From the NCBI RefSeq assembly GCF_001282945.1, contig NZ_CDMG01000002.1, positions 510,985 through 574,984 of the forward strand: DNA of 64,000 bases, given 5' to 3'. Positions within the stretch are counted from its first letter, which is position 1; every line of letters starts with the position of its first letter. Under the pieces are notes generated by a model. It ran no database searches. It worked only from the letters and a program-made list of their open reading frames with translations, and was not told the DNA's origin. This stretch comes from Helicobacter ailurogastricus. GTDB taxonomy: Bacteria; Campylobacterota; Campylobacteria; Campylobacterales; Helicobacteraceae. The position numbers and the translations under genes are program-made. Positions 42,805-51,377 of the stretch are shown piece by piece.

Positions 42805-44061
42805 ATGATTGATAAAAAACGATTGCTTAGTGATTTTGAGGGGGTGCGCTCCAATTTAGCCCAGCGTTTTTTAGACCCCACGCTCTTAGACAAACTCAAA
42901 GATCAACTCATCGCCTACAAAGCCCAAAAACAAGAGTTAGAGCAAGCCCAAGAGTTTCAAAACAAGAGCTCTAAGCTTTTCTTCACCCACAAAGACGACC
43001 CCATCAAGGCGCAAGAGTTAAAAAGCGCGCTGGAGGCCAATAAGGCCAAGATTGCAGACCTAACCGCCCACACAAACAAGCTCGAAGAAGAGCTAGATGG
43101 CTTGTTGCAATCCATCCCCAATCTCTTAGACCCCATCACGCCCTTTGGCAAAGATGAAAGCGAAAATGTAGAAATTAAAAAAGTTTTAACCCCCAAAACC
43201 TTTGGCTTTGTCCCCAAAGAGCACCATGAGCTCGCGCAAGAAAATGGCTGGATTGAGTTTGAGCGGGGGGTAAAGATCGCTCAAAGTCGTTTTAGCGTGC
43301 TAAGAAAAGAGGGCGCGCTTTTGAGTCGGGCTTTGCTTAATTTTATGCTCGATCACAACCACGCGGCGGGTTTTGAGATTGTATCCCCTCCCATTTTAGC
43401 CAACGCCAAAACTCTTTTTGGCACGGGACAACTGCCAAAATTTGCCGAGGATTTATTCAAGGTGCAAGAGGAGGATTTGTATTTGATCCCCACCTCTGAA
43501 GTGAGTTTGACGAATTTATACGCCGATGAGATTTTAGCGCACGAAGAATTGCCCATTTTAATGACCGCTTGCACCCCCTGCTTTCGCAAAGAGGCGGGCA
43601 GTGCGGGCAAGGACACGCGCGGCATCATCCGCCAACACCAGTTTGACAAAGTTGAATTGGTGGCGATCACGCACCCAAAAGAAAGCGATGCCATGCAGGC
43701 CAAAATGTTAGAAACAGCCAGCGGGATTTTAAAAGCCCTAGAGTTGCCCCATAGATTTGTACAACTTTGCAGCGGAGACATTGGCTTTAGCGCGAGCAAC
43801 ACGGTGGATATTGAGGTGTGGTTGCCCGGGCAAAATTGTTATAGAGAGATCAGCTCTGTAAGCAACACGCGAGATTTTCAAGCAAGACGCGCCAAAATCC
43901 GCTACAAAGAGAATAAAAAGAACGCTTTAGTGCATACCCTCAATGGCTCGTCTTTGGCGGTGGGGCGCACCTTAGTGGCCCTTATGGAAAACCACCAAGA
44001 GAAAGACGGGAGCATTAAAATCCCTGAAGTGTTGTGGCCCTACTTGCCCCACAAGCTCTAA
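42805..44061 (+). CDS. serS: Seryl-tRNA synthetase
   Basis: This 418-residue class II synthetase begins with the long N-terminal coiled-coil arm (about residues 25-100) and has class II motifs: motif 2 ([32 protein letters not shown]) and motif 3 ([17 protein letters not shown]). It charges tRNA-Ser and also supplies Ser-tRNA-Sec where selenocysteine is used. AAGGAG lies before the ATG. It is 9 bases before pflB, the same neighbour as in Campylobacter. Confidence 0.97.
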   Translation: MIDKKRLLSDFEGVRSNLAQRFLDPTLLDKLKDQLIAYKAQKQELEQAQEFQNKSSKLFFTHKDDPIKAQELKSALEANKAKIADLTAHTNKLEEELDGLLQSIPNLLDPITPFGKDESENVEIKKVLTPKTFGFVPKEHHELAQENGWIEFERGVKIAQSRFSVLRKEGALLSRALLNFMLDHNHAAGFEIVSPPILANAKTLFGTGQLPKFAEDLFKVQEEDLYLIPTSEVSLTNLYADEILAHEELPILMTACTPCFRKEAGSAGKDTRGIIRQHQFDKVELVAITHPKESDAMQAKMLETASGILKALELPHRFVQLCSGDIGFSASNTVDIEVWLPGQNCYREISSVSNTRDFQARRAKIRYKENKKNALVHTLNGSSLAVGRTLVALMENHQEKDGSIKIPEVLWPYLPHKL

Positions 44062-44070
44062 AGGTTTGGC

Positions 44071-46590
44071 ATGGTCGATGAGAATCAAGACAGAAAGGCA
44101 GCCGATCAACAAAATGGCTTTGAGGGCGATGAGCTCAGCCCCGATAACCACAATAAATTTACCACCTTTGTTGGCAATTTTAAGACTTTCTTTAACAAAG
44201 ATCGCCTTCTAGCCAACATTAAAAACCCCAAAGAGTTTTTAGGCAATTTACGCAGCCGCCCCAAACTCTTCTTCTCTATTTTGGGCGGGGTAGGGATCGT
44301 CGTTTTAATCGTTGTGGGCACGATCCTTGCCAGTTTTTTTGCCCATGAAGAGCACTACGAAGAAAAATTGGGCAAAAACACACAAGACCAGATCAATAAA
44401 CTTGTCCGAGCCAAGACGGGGGAGGGTGTCGTTTTAGACAACTTGCCCACTTTAAGGGACAACAACAGCCACATCCCCCTAAGCAATGAAGAAGAAGTCA
44501 ATGCCTTGATCCAAAAGGCCGACATTTTATACAACCACGGAAACACGGAAGAGGCCTTAAAGATTTTTAGCGACATTTCCCTCACCTCCAGCAGCATTGC
44601 TAACCACAATCTAGGCGTGATTAGGATGCGCAAACACGACTATATAGGAGCACTCAAGGCTTTTGACAACGCTTTGGCATCTAAAAGCGATGCGAGTGTG
44701 AACGCCATTAATGCAATGGCCACTGCCTTTTACCTTAACAACATGGACCTTTATACCCGCTATTTAAGGACCGCACAAACACATGTCCAAGAGCTCAAAG
44801 ACCAGCCCATTTATTCCTATGTCTATGCACTGACACTCTACTACGGCGGACATTACTTTGAAACCTTATCTGCGCTGACCAACCCCCAATCAAACTTATT
44901 TAAAACAAATAGGTTACGCTTGGCGGCTAAAATGTACTTGCTCTTTGGAGATGAGGTCCATGCGGCTGAGTATTTAAGCGCGATCGCCACTCCTGAAGAT
45001 AAAAAGGCTTTAGGTCTGCTCTATGCGCGCTTAGGCGATTACGACCAAGCGATCCAAAACCTACAAGACTACGCCATTAGCCATCCCGAAGACGACGAAT
45101 CGTTCTTGGCGTTAGAGCTCATCGCACTTAAGATGGGAGATTTTAGTGGGGCGCACAATCTTTTAGGTGTCCTCTTGCGCAACATTAACAAAAACCCACA
45201 CAAAGAAAAAATTTTAACAGACACATACAGACTTGAGCCAGTTTTAAACCACCACTTTTTTGACATCAACACCATCCGCAAGGGGTTTTGGGAAACGAAT
45301 TTTGGAGAAGGGCTAGGCCTGCCCATCGAGCGGGTGTTGTTTTACTACGCCCCCTATCGGTTGATTGATGTCAAAAACGCTTTGGGCTCGATCCAAAAAG
45401 GCGTGTTTTTTGTAGATAGCAGTGGGAAACAGGATTTTGATGGGGCGGCTAATTTTTTAGAGCACGGCAAGGATGTGAGCGTTGGCGACCAACACATGAT
45501 TGCTGGGATCAGGCATTTAAAATTTTCACACCTACGGCTAGCCCTCAAAGAATTTAAACTCTCTTTAGAGGCCAACCCTAACAGCTCTATGGCGCACTAC
45601 AACACGGGTTTAATCTATGCCCAACTGGATAACTTCCACGATGCCAGTTTCCACTTTATGAAAGCCTACCGCCTAAACCCCCACAATGTCCTAGCCGGAG
45701 CACTGGGTGTCTTGGCCATGCGCCTTGATTACCGCAATCCTAAGACCTTTCTTAAACAGGTAACAACAGGCTTTGATGCCCAACAATTTTCTAACAAAAC
45801 CAACCAAGCTTTTTTAAGCTCCTTGATCGCCTATTTAAACGATGCGCCCAACGATGATTTGACTTGGATTCGAGGAGCCAAGCAACCCCTAGCCATTTAT
45901 TACGCTTTGGGTGTAGCCTATGCCAACCGCGCCAAAGATAAACAACGCCTAGCACAAAACTTTGCCGCTCTAAAGAAAATGTACCCCAACAACATGCTCA
46001 CGAATGTGTTTTATGAAATAGCACTCAAATACCGTGCTAATATCCGCCAAATGCTTGGAGTCTATGCCTTCCTCACCAACAAAAAAACCAATTTTGAAGA
46101 GCTCATACACGGCCCGCTCTTGGCCCGCAAAATGTATATTTATATGGGCTCTGTCACGGGGCTCTTAAACCACGAGGAAGAGGAGCTCAACACCCGCTTG
46201 AGTGCGTCAAACAATCAAGAGATGAGCATAGATTTGCTGCGCATGCTCGGCTTGCTCCATATTTTCCAAAAGCAATATGAAAAATCCGTGGGGATTTATA
46301 ATTTTCTCATCGATAAAATAGGCGATCACGAAATGGAGGTTTATGAACTCGCCAGCGTGGCCTATATTGCCCTAAAACGCTTTGACAATGCCGCCTTGTT
46401 GTTAGAGATTGGCAAGACCATGGATCCGGACAATTACGAGGTGCGCTATGGCTTGGGGTTACTCTACCAACGGGTGGGCAATTTAAAAGCCAGTTTGAGT
46501 AATTTTGGTGCCATTAAATCCCACGATTTCCACTCGTATTATTTTGATTTTCTTTTAAACACGCCCACAAACGCCCAAGATTTTCCATGA
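44071..46590 (+). CDS. pflB: Paralysed-flagellum protein PflB (TPR, membrane anchored)
   Basis: This 839-residue protein has ~65 cytoplasmic residues, one membrane helix (about 67-90), and a large periplasmic domain with repeated TPR-like helical pairs (for example ILYNHGNTEEALKIFSDI, LKFSHLRLALKEFKLSLEANPNSSMAHYNTGLIYAQLDNFHDA and FLIDKIGDHEMEVYELASVAYIALKRF). In C. jejuni the gene right after serS is pflB, which with PflA forms the scaffold around the wide epsilonproteobacterial flagellar motor and is needed to place stators. The identical position, length and topology support this assignment, but no alignment was run. It overlaps the helicase gene by 4 bases. Confidence 0.8.
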   Translation: MVDENQDRKAADQQNGFEGDELSPDNHNKFTTFVGNFKTFFNKDRLLANIKNPKEFLGNLRSRPKLFFSILGGVGIVVLIVVGTILASFFAHEEHYEEKLGKNTQDQINKLVRAKTGEGVVLDNLPTLRDNNSHIPLSNEEEVNALIQKADILYNHGNTEEALKIFSDISLTSSSIANHNLGVIRMRKHDYIGALKAFDNALASKSDASVNAINAMATAFYLNNMDLYTRYLRTAQTHVQELKDQPIYSYVYALTLYYGGHYFETLSALTNPQSNLFKTNRLRLAAKMYLLFGDEVHAAEYLSAIATPEDKKALGLLYARLGDYDQAIQNLQDYAISHPEDDESFLALELIALKMGDFSGAHNLLGVLLRNINKNPHKEKILTDTYRLEPVLNHHFFDINTIRKGFWETNFGEGLGLPIERVLFYYAPYRLIDVKNALGSIQKGVFFVDSSGKQDFDGAANFLEHGKDVSVGDQHMIAGIRHLKFSHLRLALKEFKLSLEANPNSSMAHYNTGLIYAQLDNFHDASFHFMKAYRLNPHNVLAGALGVLAMRLDYRNPKTFLKQVTTGFDAQQFSNKTNQAFLSSLIAYLNDAPNDDLTWIRGAKQPLAIYYALGVAYANRAKDKQRLAQNFAALKKMYPNNMLTNVFYEIALKYRANIRQMLGVYAFLTNKKTNFEELIHGPLLARKMYIYMGSVTGLLNHEEEELNTRLSASNNQEMSIDLLRMLGLLHIFQKQYEKSVGIYNFLIDKIGDHEMEVYELASVAYIALKRFDNAALLLEIGKTMDPDNYEVRYGLGLLYQRVGNLKASLSNFGAIKSHDFHSYYFDFLLNTPTNAQDFP

Positions 46591-48023
46591 ACGCCCAAGC
46601 CCTATTAGCCAGTTTAAACCCTGCCCAGCAAGAAGCCGCGCGCCACATTAAGGGGCCGCTTTTAATTTTAGCCGGGGCGGGCAGTGGCAAGACAAGAACC
46701 TTAACCACCCGCCTAGCCTATCTCATTGGCTGTGTTGGCATCCCCCCTGAAAACACACTGACTCTAACTTTCGCCAACAAAGCCGCCCGCGAAATGCGTC
46801 AAAGGGCCATGGATCTTCTAGGCAGACAGCACACTTCTTACAAACCAACGCTGTGTACTTTCCACAGCTTTGGCCATGCTCTTTTAAGAGAACACCACGC
46901 CCTTTTGGATCTGCCACCTGATTTTCAAGTGGTTACCCAAGAGACCATGGGCGCGAAGTTACCCGAAATCTTAGGCAAACCCTTAGAGGAGCGCACCATC
47001 AAGGGCATGTTTAAAAAGTTTTCACAGGTAAAAAACCAATGTGTCCCGCTTAAAAGTTGTTGGGAGAGCGTCCAATGGGCCTTTGTGCTCTACAACGCCT
47101 TTTTAAGGCAAAATGGACTTGTGGATTTTGATGATTTAATCGCACTGCCTTACGCACTCCTTGAAAAAAATCTAGCGCTCGCCAAGAGTTTGGGCCAAAG
47201 GTATGCTTATATTTCTGTAGATGAATACCAAGACACCAACCCTCTACAATTTAAATTGCTCCAAAAACTTTGTGGTACGCACCAAAATTTATGTGTGGTC
47301 GGAGATGACGACCAAAGCATTTACGGCTTTAGGGGGGCGGATGTACGCAATATCTTGGCCTTTGAACACCACTTTAAAGGAGCAAAAGTCATCAAGTTAG
47401 AGCAAAATTACCGCTCCACGCAAAACATCCTAGAGTGTGCGAACCAACTCATTAAACACAACCGCCAACGCCACAACAAGACCCTTTTTAGCGATAAAGC
47501 CAAAGCCCCTAGCCAAAAGCTGAAATTTTTACACTTTGCCAATGCGGATGCAGAAAATATTTTTCTTGTCCAGCAAATTCAAGACTGCCTAAATCGAGGC
47601 ATCGCTCCCCAAAACATCGCCATTTTATACCGCCTGCACTGCCTAGCTAAAAAAATCCATGAGGGGCTAAAGGGTGCCCATATTTTGCATGAGATTTTGC
47701 GCCCAGATGACAATCCCCTAGAGAACTACACCCCTCCACCAGAGGGCATAAGGGGGGTGCAGTGCATGAGCGTGCACACTTCTAAGGGGCTTGAGTTTAG
47801 CGTGGTCTTTTTAGTGGGTTTTGAAGAGGACTTTTTCCCCTATGGAGGCGTGGAGGACATTGAAGAAGAGCGACGGCTGTGCTATGTCGCCATCACCCGT
47901 GCCAAAGAAGAGCTTTATATTTGCAGTGCCAAAGAACGCTGTTACTTCGACAAAATTTACACCCGTTTAGAGCCTTCATCTTTCTTAGAAGAAGCGCAGT
48001 TGCACCTACAGGCAGAATCTTGA
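46587..48023 (+). CDS. UvrD/Rep-type DNA helicase lacking the 2B domain
   Basis: This 478-residue superfamily 1A helicase has all core motifs: Walker A AGAGSGKTRTL (29-39), motif II VDEYQDTNP, motif III GDDDQSIYGFRGAD, motif IV QNYRST, motif V MSVHTSKGLEFSVVFL (from 394) and motif VI YVAITRAKEEL. The segment between motif IVa (AILYRLHC, near 348) and motif V is ~45 residues instead of roughly 200, so the 2B subdomain is missing and the C-terminal tail is also short. E. coli Rep becomes a more active monomeric helicase when 2B is removed. It occupies the uvrD position known from H. pylori. It overlaps pflB and flgA by 4 bases each. Confidence 0.88.
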   Translation: MNAQALLASLNPAQQEAARHIKGPLLILAGAGSGKTRTLTTRLAYLIGCVGIPPENTLTLTFANKAAREMRQRAMDLLGRQHTSYKPTLCTFHSFGHALLREHHALLDLPPDFQVVTQETMGAKLPEILGKPLEERTIKGMFKKFSQVKNQCVPLKSCWESVQWAFVLYNAFLRQNGLVDFDDLIALPYALLEKNLALAKSLGQRYAYISVDEYQDTNPLQFKLLQKLCGTHQNLCVVGDDDQSIYGFRGADVRNILAFEHHFKGAKVIKLEQNYRSTQNILECANQLIKHNRQRHNKTLFSDKAKAPSQKLKFLHFANADAENIFLVQQIQDCLNRGIAPQNIAILYRLHCLAKKIHEGLKGAHILHEILRPDDNPLENYTPPPEGIRGVQCMSVHTSKGLEFSVVFLVGFEEDFFPYGGVEDIEEERRLCYVAITRAKEELYICSAKERCYFDKIYTRLEPSSFLEEAQLHLQAES

Positions 48024-48694
48024 GACTTCTATTTCTCATCTTGCTTTTTATTCCCCTGTGCGCGCAAGGGATTTTAGAGGAGGCGATTGCAGAGGCTTAC
48101 ACCAACTTTTATGCCAAATACCCGCTTAAAGTCCAAGCCGTGCAGGTCAGCCTTGCTAGTGGCAGCCCAGCCGTGCTAGAGCAGATTTTAAAACAAACCA
48201 AAAAAACGCAAGATCTTAATTTGCAGTGGCGCACTCCGCAATTTTTAAGCCAAGAGGGGTTGTTGAACTTGAGCCTACAAAATAAAAGCGTGTGGGTGAA
48301 GTACAAAATCAAGGCGAGCATACAAGTCTATAAAAGCAAGACCATGCTAAGAAAAGACCAAAATTTAGACCAAAGCAACACCTATCAAGTGAGCATCCCC
48401 TTTACCCGCTTTTTTGCCATGCCCATCGATTCGTCCTACATCAACAATTCTAGCGCGAGAAGTTTTTTAGCGGCCAACACGCTTTTAAGCATAGATAAGA
48501 TCGGGGCGCAGATTTTAGTCTATAAACACGAGATTTTTCACGCCACGCTCAAAGAGGGGGCCATCTCTTTAGAAACCTCTTTACAAGCTTTAGAAAATGG
48601 GGTTTTAAACCAAGTGATTCAAGCGTTGAATGTGCAGAGTAAAAAGGTCGTGCAAGTGAAAATCACGGGGTTTTTAAAGGGAGAGGTGCTGTGA
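48020..48694 (+). CDS. flgA: Flagellar P-ring assembly chaperone FlgA
   Basis: This 224-residue periplasmic protein begins with a signal peptide (RLLFLILLFIPLCAQG) and ends with the FlgA SAF-type pattern: GAISLETSLQALENGVLNQVI followed by VQVKITG near the C-terminus. FlgA helps FlgI form the P ring in the periplasm. The neighbours ubiX-coaD-tmk after flgA are the same as in C. jejuni, which supports the call. The start is TTG at 48020 overlapping the helicase TGA (TTGA), and it places the signal peptide at the very N-terminus; no suitable ATG exists. Confidence 0.82.
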   Translation: MRLLFLILLFIPLCAQGILEEAIAEAYTNFYAKYPLKVQAVQVSLASGSPAVLEQILKQTKKTQDLNLQWRTPQFLSQEGLLNLSLQNKSVWVKYKIKASIQVYKSKTMLRKDQNLDQSNTYQVSIPFTRFFAMPIDSSYINNSSARSFLAANTLLSIDKIGAQILVYKHEIFHATLKEGAISLETSLQALENGVLNQVIQALNVQSKKVVQVKITGFLKGEVL

Positions 48695-49251
48695 AGTTGG
48701 TTTTGGGGGTGAGTGGGGCGAGTGGGGTTAATTTGGCGTGGTGTTTTATTGAGAATTTGCCCCATGACATCGAGCTGTTTATCGTGTTGAGCGCGCACGC
48801 TAAAAAAGTGGCCCTTGCTGAAATGGGGCTGCATTTTATTAAAAAACTAAAAACGCTCAAGCGCCCCTACACCCTCTACAAACACCATGAAATCGATGCC
48901 CCCATCGCCTCAGGTAGTTTTGGCATAGACGCGATGGCCGTGATTCCAGCAAGCCTGAACACCTTTAGCAAAATTGCACACGGCATTTGCGATGACTTAT
49001 TAACCCGTTGCGCCTCAGTGGTGCTTAAAGAGCAAAAAAAGCTTTTGATCGCCCCTAGAGAATTGCCCTTGCACGCCATCGCCCTTGAAAATCTATTGAA
49101 GCTGGCACAAGCAGGGGCCATCATCGCCCCACCCTTTCTCACCTACTACACTAAACCCAAAGACCTAGAGAGCATGGAGCTGTTCTTAGTGGGTAAGTGG
49201 TTTGACTCTTTAGGGATTGGAAATGACTTATATCAAAGATGGGGGCTTTGA
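48691..49251 (+). CDS. ubiX: Flavin prenyltransferase UbiX
   Basis: This 186-residue flavoprotein attaches dimethylallyl to FMN to make the prenyl-FMN cofactor for UbiD-type decarboxylases. Motifs: [12 protein letters not shown] (Rossmann start), [35 protein letters not shown] and [28 protein letters not shown], all diagnostic. GTG start overlaps the flgA stop by 4 bases. It probably serves futalosine-pathway menaquinone synthesis in this genus. Confidence 0.92.
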   Translation: MKLVLGVSGASGVNLAWCFIENLPHDIELFIVLSAHAKKVALAEMGLHFIKKLKTLKRPYTLYKHHEIDAPIASGSFGIDAMAVIPASLNTFSKIAHGICDDLLTRCASVVLKEQKKLLIAPRELPLHAIALENLLKLAQAGAIIAPPFLTYYTKPKDLESMELFLVGKWFDSLGIGNDLYQRWGL

Positions 49252-49739
49252 TGCCGCTTGCGCTCTATCCGGGGACATTCGACCCGATCACAAATGGACA
49301 TTTAGACATCATTAAAAAAGGGGCAGACTTATTTGACCCTCTAATTGTGGCTGTGGCTAAGTCGCACGCCAAAAACCCCATGTTTAGCCTGCAAGAACGC
49401 CTAGAAATGCTAAGGCTTGCCACAAACTCCATAGAAAATGTCAAGTGTTTGGCCTTTGAGGGGCTTTTGTGCGATTTAGCCAAGTCTTACCATTGTCGGT
49501 GGATCATTAGGGGGCTTAGGGCGGTGAGCGATTTTGAATTTGAGTTTCAAATGGGCTATGCGAATAAGTCTTTAAACCCCGAGTTAGAGACGCTTTATTT
49601 TATGCCCGCCTTGCAAAACGCCTTCATCAGCTCTTCAGTGGTGCGCTCTATTTTGAGCCACAACGGGCAAATCGCCCACTTGGTCCCACCCCTTGTTTTA
49701 GAATTTATTGCCAAGAGGTTCCCATGTTTATTGCCCTAG
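49251..49739 (+). CDS. coaD: Phosphopantetheine adenylyltransferase
   Basis: This 162-residue nucleotidyltransferase makes dephospho-CoA from 4'-phosphopantetheine. Motifs: [16 protein letters not shown] (HxGH-type), [34 protein letters not shown] and the ISSS(V/I)VRSI turn. ATG 49251 is preferred over ATG 49239, because it overlaps the ubiX TGA by one base and begins at the family start. It overlaps tmk by 16 bases. Confidence 0.95.
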   Translation: MPLALYPGTFDPITNGHLDIIKKGADLFDPLIVAVAKSHAKNPMFSLQERLEMLRLATNSIENVKCLAFEGLLCDLAKSYHCRWIIRGLRAVSDFEFEFQMGYANKSLNPELETLYFMPALQNAFISSSVVRSILSHNGQIAHLVPPLVLEFIAKRFPCLLP

Positions 49740-50293
49740 AGGGGATAGACACGAGCGGTAAAAGCACGCAAATTGCCCTGCTAAAAGAAGTCTCCCCCCA
49801 CGCTCTTTTCACTAAAGAGCCGGGGGGCACGCCACTAGGGCAAGCTTTACGCCAAAAGGTCTTACACGAGCATTTAAGCCCCTCTGCACAATTCTTGCTT
49901 TTCTTAGCCGATCGGGCATTGCACTTAGAAGAGGTGTTAAAACCCAACACGCATAGACTCGTCTTTAGCGACCGCTCTTTGATCTCAGGGCTTGCCTACG
50001 CCCCCTACCCTTTAGAGCAAGCCTTAGAGCTACACAGAGCGCATGGCTTGCTAGAGGTGTTGCCCGATCGCGTCTTTGTGTTTGAGCTTAAATCCCAAGC
50101 CTTAAAAGAGCGCCTACAAGCCAAGAGCAAAGACAAGATAGAGGTTAGGGGTTTAGAGTTTTTAGAGCGCACCCAAGAGAGAATCTTGCAAGCCTGCCAA
50201 CTCTTAAGGGTTTGCACCCACATTTTAGACGCAACCCTAAGCCCGCAAAGCTTAAACAGAAGCATTTTAGAGCACTTAAGCGGCGATGATTAG
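49724..50293 (+). CDS. tmk: Thymidylate kinase
   Basis: This 189-residue kinase phosphorylates dTMP. The P-loop is [17 protein letters not shown], followed by [14 protein letters not shown] and the [15 protein letters not shown] region with the DRx motif. The LID region is short. It ends the uvrD-flgA-ubiX-coaD-tmk run and is convergent with the Sel1-repeat gene, with only 5 bases between them. Confidence 0.95.
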   Translation: MFIALEGIDTSGKSTQIALLKEVSPHALFTKEPGGTPLGQALRQKVLHEHLSPSAQFLLFLADRALHLEEVLKPNTHRLVFSDRSLISGLAYAPYPLEQALELHRAHGLLEVLPDRVFVFELKSQALKERLQAKSKDKIEVRGLEFLERTQERILQACQLLRVCTHILDATLSPQSLNRSILEHLSGDD

Positions 50294-50298
50294 CTTTG

Positions 50299-50997
50299 CT
50301 AGGGCTGTTTGTTGCAAGCATCGGGATAACCGGTGTTGCAGGCCCTTTGGTAATATTGCATCGCCATTTCTTTATCCTGCTGTACGCCAACCCCTTTTTC
50401 ATACATTTCTGCCAAACTATTATTCCCCATAGCATCTCCCATATTGGCCGCTTTTTGGTAATATTCTAGGGCTTTTTGATAACTTCTTGGCACGCCTGCT
50501 CCATCGCGATAGATCATCCCCAAACAAACATACCCCGAAGAGCTCCCCATGTCCACGGCTCTTTGGCAATATTCTAAGGCTTTGTCAGCACCGCTATCGC
50601 TTTTATCAAGGATGTTGAAGGCCAAAATAAAATAGGCATCGGCAATCCCTGTTTGCGCGACTTTAAGCAGATAATCTGTGTGGTCTGTATCCGCACTTGA
50701 GAGCTCCCTATTCCACAAATCCATGGCCGTTCTGATATTTCTAGTGGTCCCCTGTCCGTGCATCAACATGACCCACAAGTAAAAACATGCACCGTAGTTT
50801 TTGCTGCAACCTTCGCGGAAGTATTGCAGGGCCATTGTGTAGTCTTTGTGTTGGTAGGCTTGCAACCCAGCGGCATAATTCTGACTGGCCTGATCGCGCT
50901 CGGCTTGGGTGCGCACATTGGCTTGGAGGCTAGAAAAAACAAACACACCGGCCACCAACACGGCTGTAAATCGTTGAAGAATTTTATAAATCATCAT
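50299..50997 (-). CDS. Secreted Sel1-like (Hcp-type) repeat protein
   Basis: This 232-residue protein begins with a signal peptide (KILQRFTAVLVAGVFVFSSLQAN). It contains Sel1-like helical repeats, clearest in the C-terminal half: DKALEYCQRAVDMGSSSGYVCLGMIYRDGAGVPRSYQKALEYYQKAANMGDAMGNNSLAEMYEKGVGVQQDKEMAMQYYQRACNTGYPDAC. Cys pairs eight residues apart inside repeats are the mark of Helicobacter cysteine-rich (Hcp) proteins, which are exported and often antigenic. The middle repeats are partly diverged. Some Hcp proteins have been reported as beta-lactamases or immune modulators; no such role is claimed. The tandem ATG ATG start follows AAGGA. Confidence 0.85.
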   Translation of the reverse strand: MMIYKILQRFTAVLVAGVFVFSSLQANVRTQAERDQASQNYAAGLQAYQHKDYTMALQYFREGCSKNYGACFYLWVMLMHGQGTTRNIRTAMDLWNRELSSADTDHTDYLLKVAQTGIADAYFILAFNILDKSDSGADKALEYCQRAVDMGSSSGYVCLGMIYRDGAGVPRSYQKALEYYQKAANMGDAMGNNSLAEMYEKGVGVQQDKEMAMQYYQRACNTGYPDACNKQP

Positions 50998-51030
50998 TGT
51001 TATTCCTTAATAAATTGGTGAGGGTTTAAT

Positions 51031-51186
51031 TTGCTGGCATCGGCTGCGCACGCCAAAGCCACGCCATCAAGCACCATTGAAGAAGACAATCCAAAGCGAG
51101 GGGAGGTCAATAAATGCGCTTGTCTGGCTAACCCTTTTTGCGATAATAAACAGACTCTCCCAAAAGCGCTTAAGGAGAGTTTATAA
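51031..51186 (+). pseudogene. Possible remnant small ORF with signal-peptide-like start
   Basis: An open frame of 51 codons starts with TTG at 51031 (upstream in-frame stop TGA at 51019). It reads LLASAAHAKATPSS at its start, like the end of a signal peptide with an AHA cleavage site, then a mixed region with three Cys (CACLANPFC) and ends KALKESL. The upstream sequence does not continue a signal peptide in any frame that I can see, so this may be a 5'-truncated gene, or chance. It lies in the 380-base gap (50998-51377) opposite to the Sel1 gene's upstream region, which holds otherwise only the GA repeat and AT-rich sequence. Confidence 0.3.
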
Positions 51187-51204
51187 GAGAGAGAGAGAGA
51201 GAGA
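51187..51204. repeat. (GA)9 dinucleotide repeat
   Basis: Nine perfect GA units at 51187-51204, directly after a TTATAA. Read on the minus strand it is (TC)9, about 190 bases upstream of the Sel1-repeat gene. An ATG at 51204 follows directly with an 18-codon frame (to 51260). Dinucleotide repeats of this length commonly vary in copy number. A seven-base inverted repeat (ACTCTCC/GGAGAGT) flanks AAGCGCTT just upstream at 51152-51180. Confidence 0.75.
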
Positions 51205-51377
51205 TGGCAAAAACATCCATAAGCACCCTTAAATTAAAATCGCCCCCCATTCTAGTATAAAAATGCCTCATTCGTGCAAACACATTGTCTAAACTTTGTT
51301 GTCGCCTTTTTTAATTATTTTTCAATCCCCCTGCACGCCCATAAAATGATCCCCAAGAGCCTTATAAAACAAAGACC

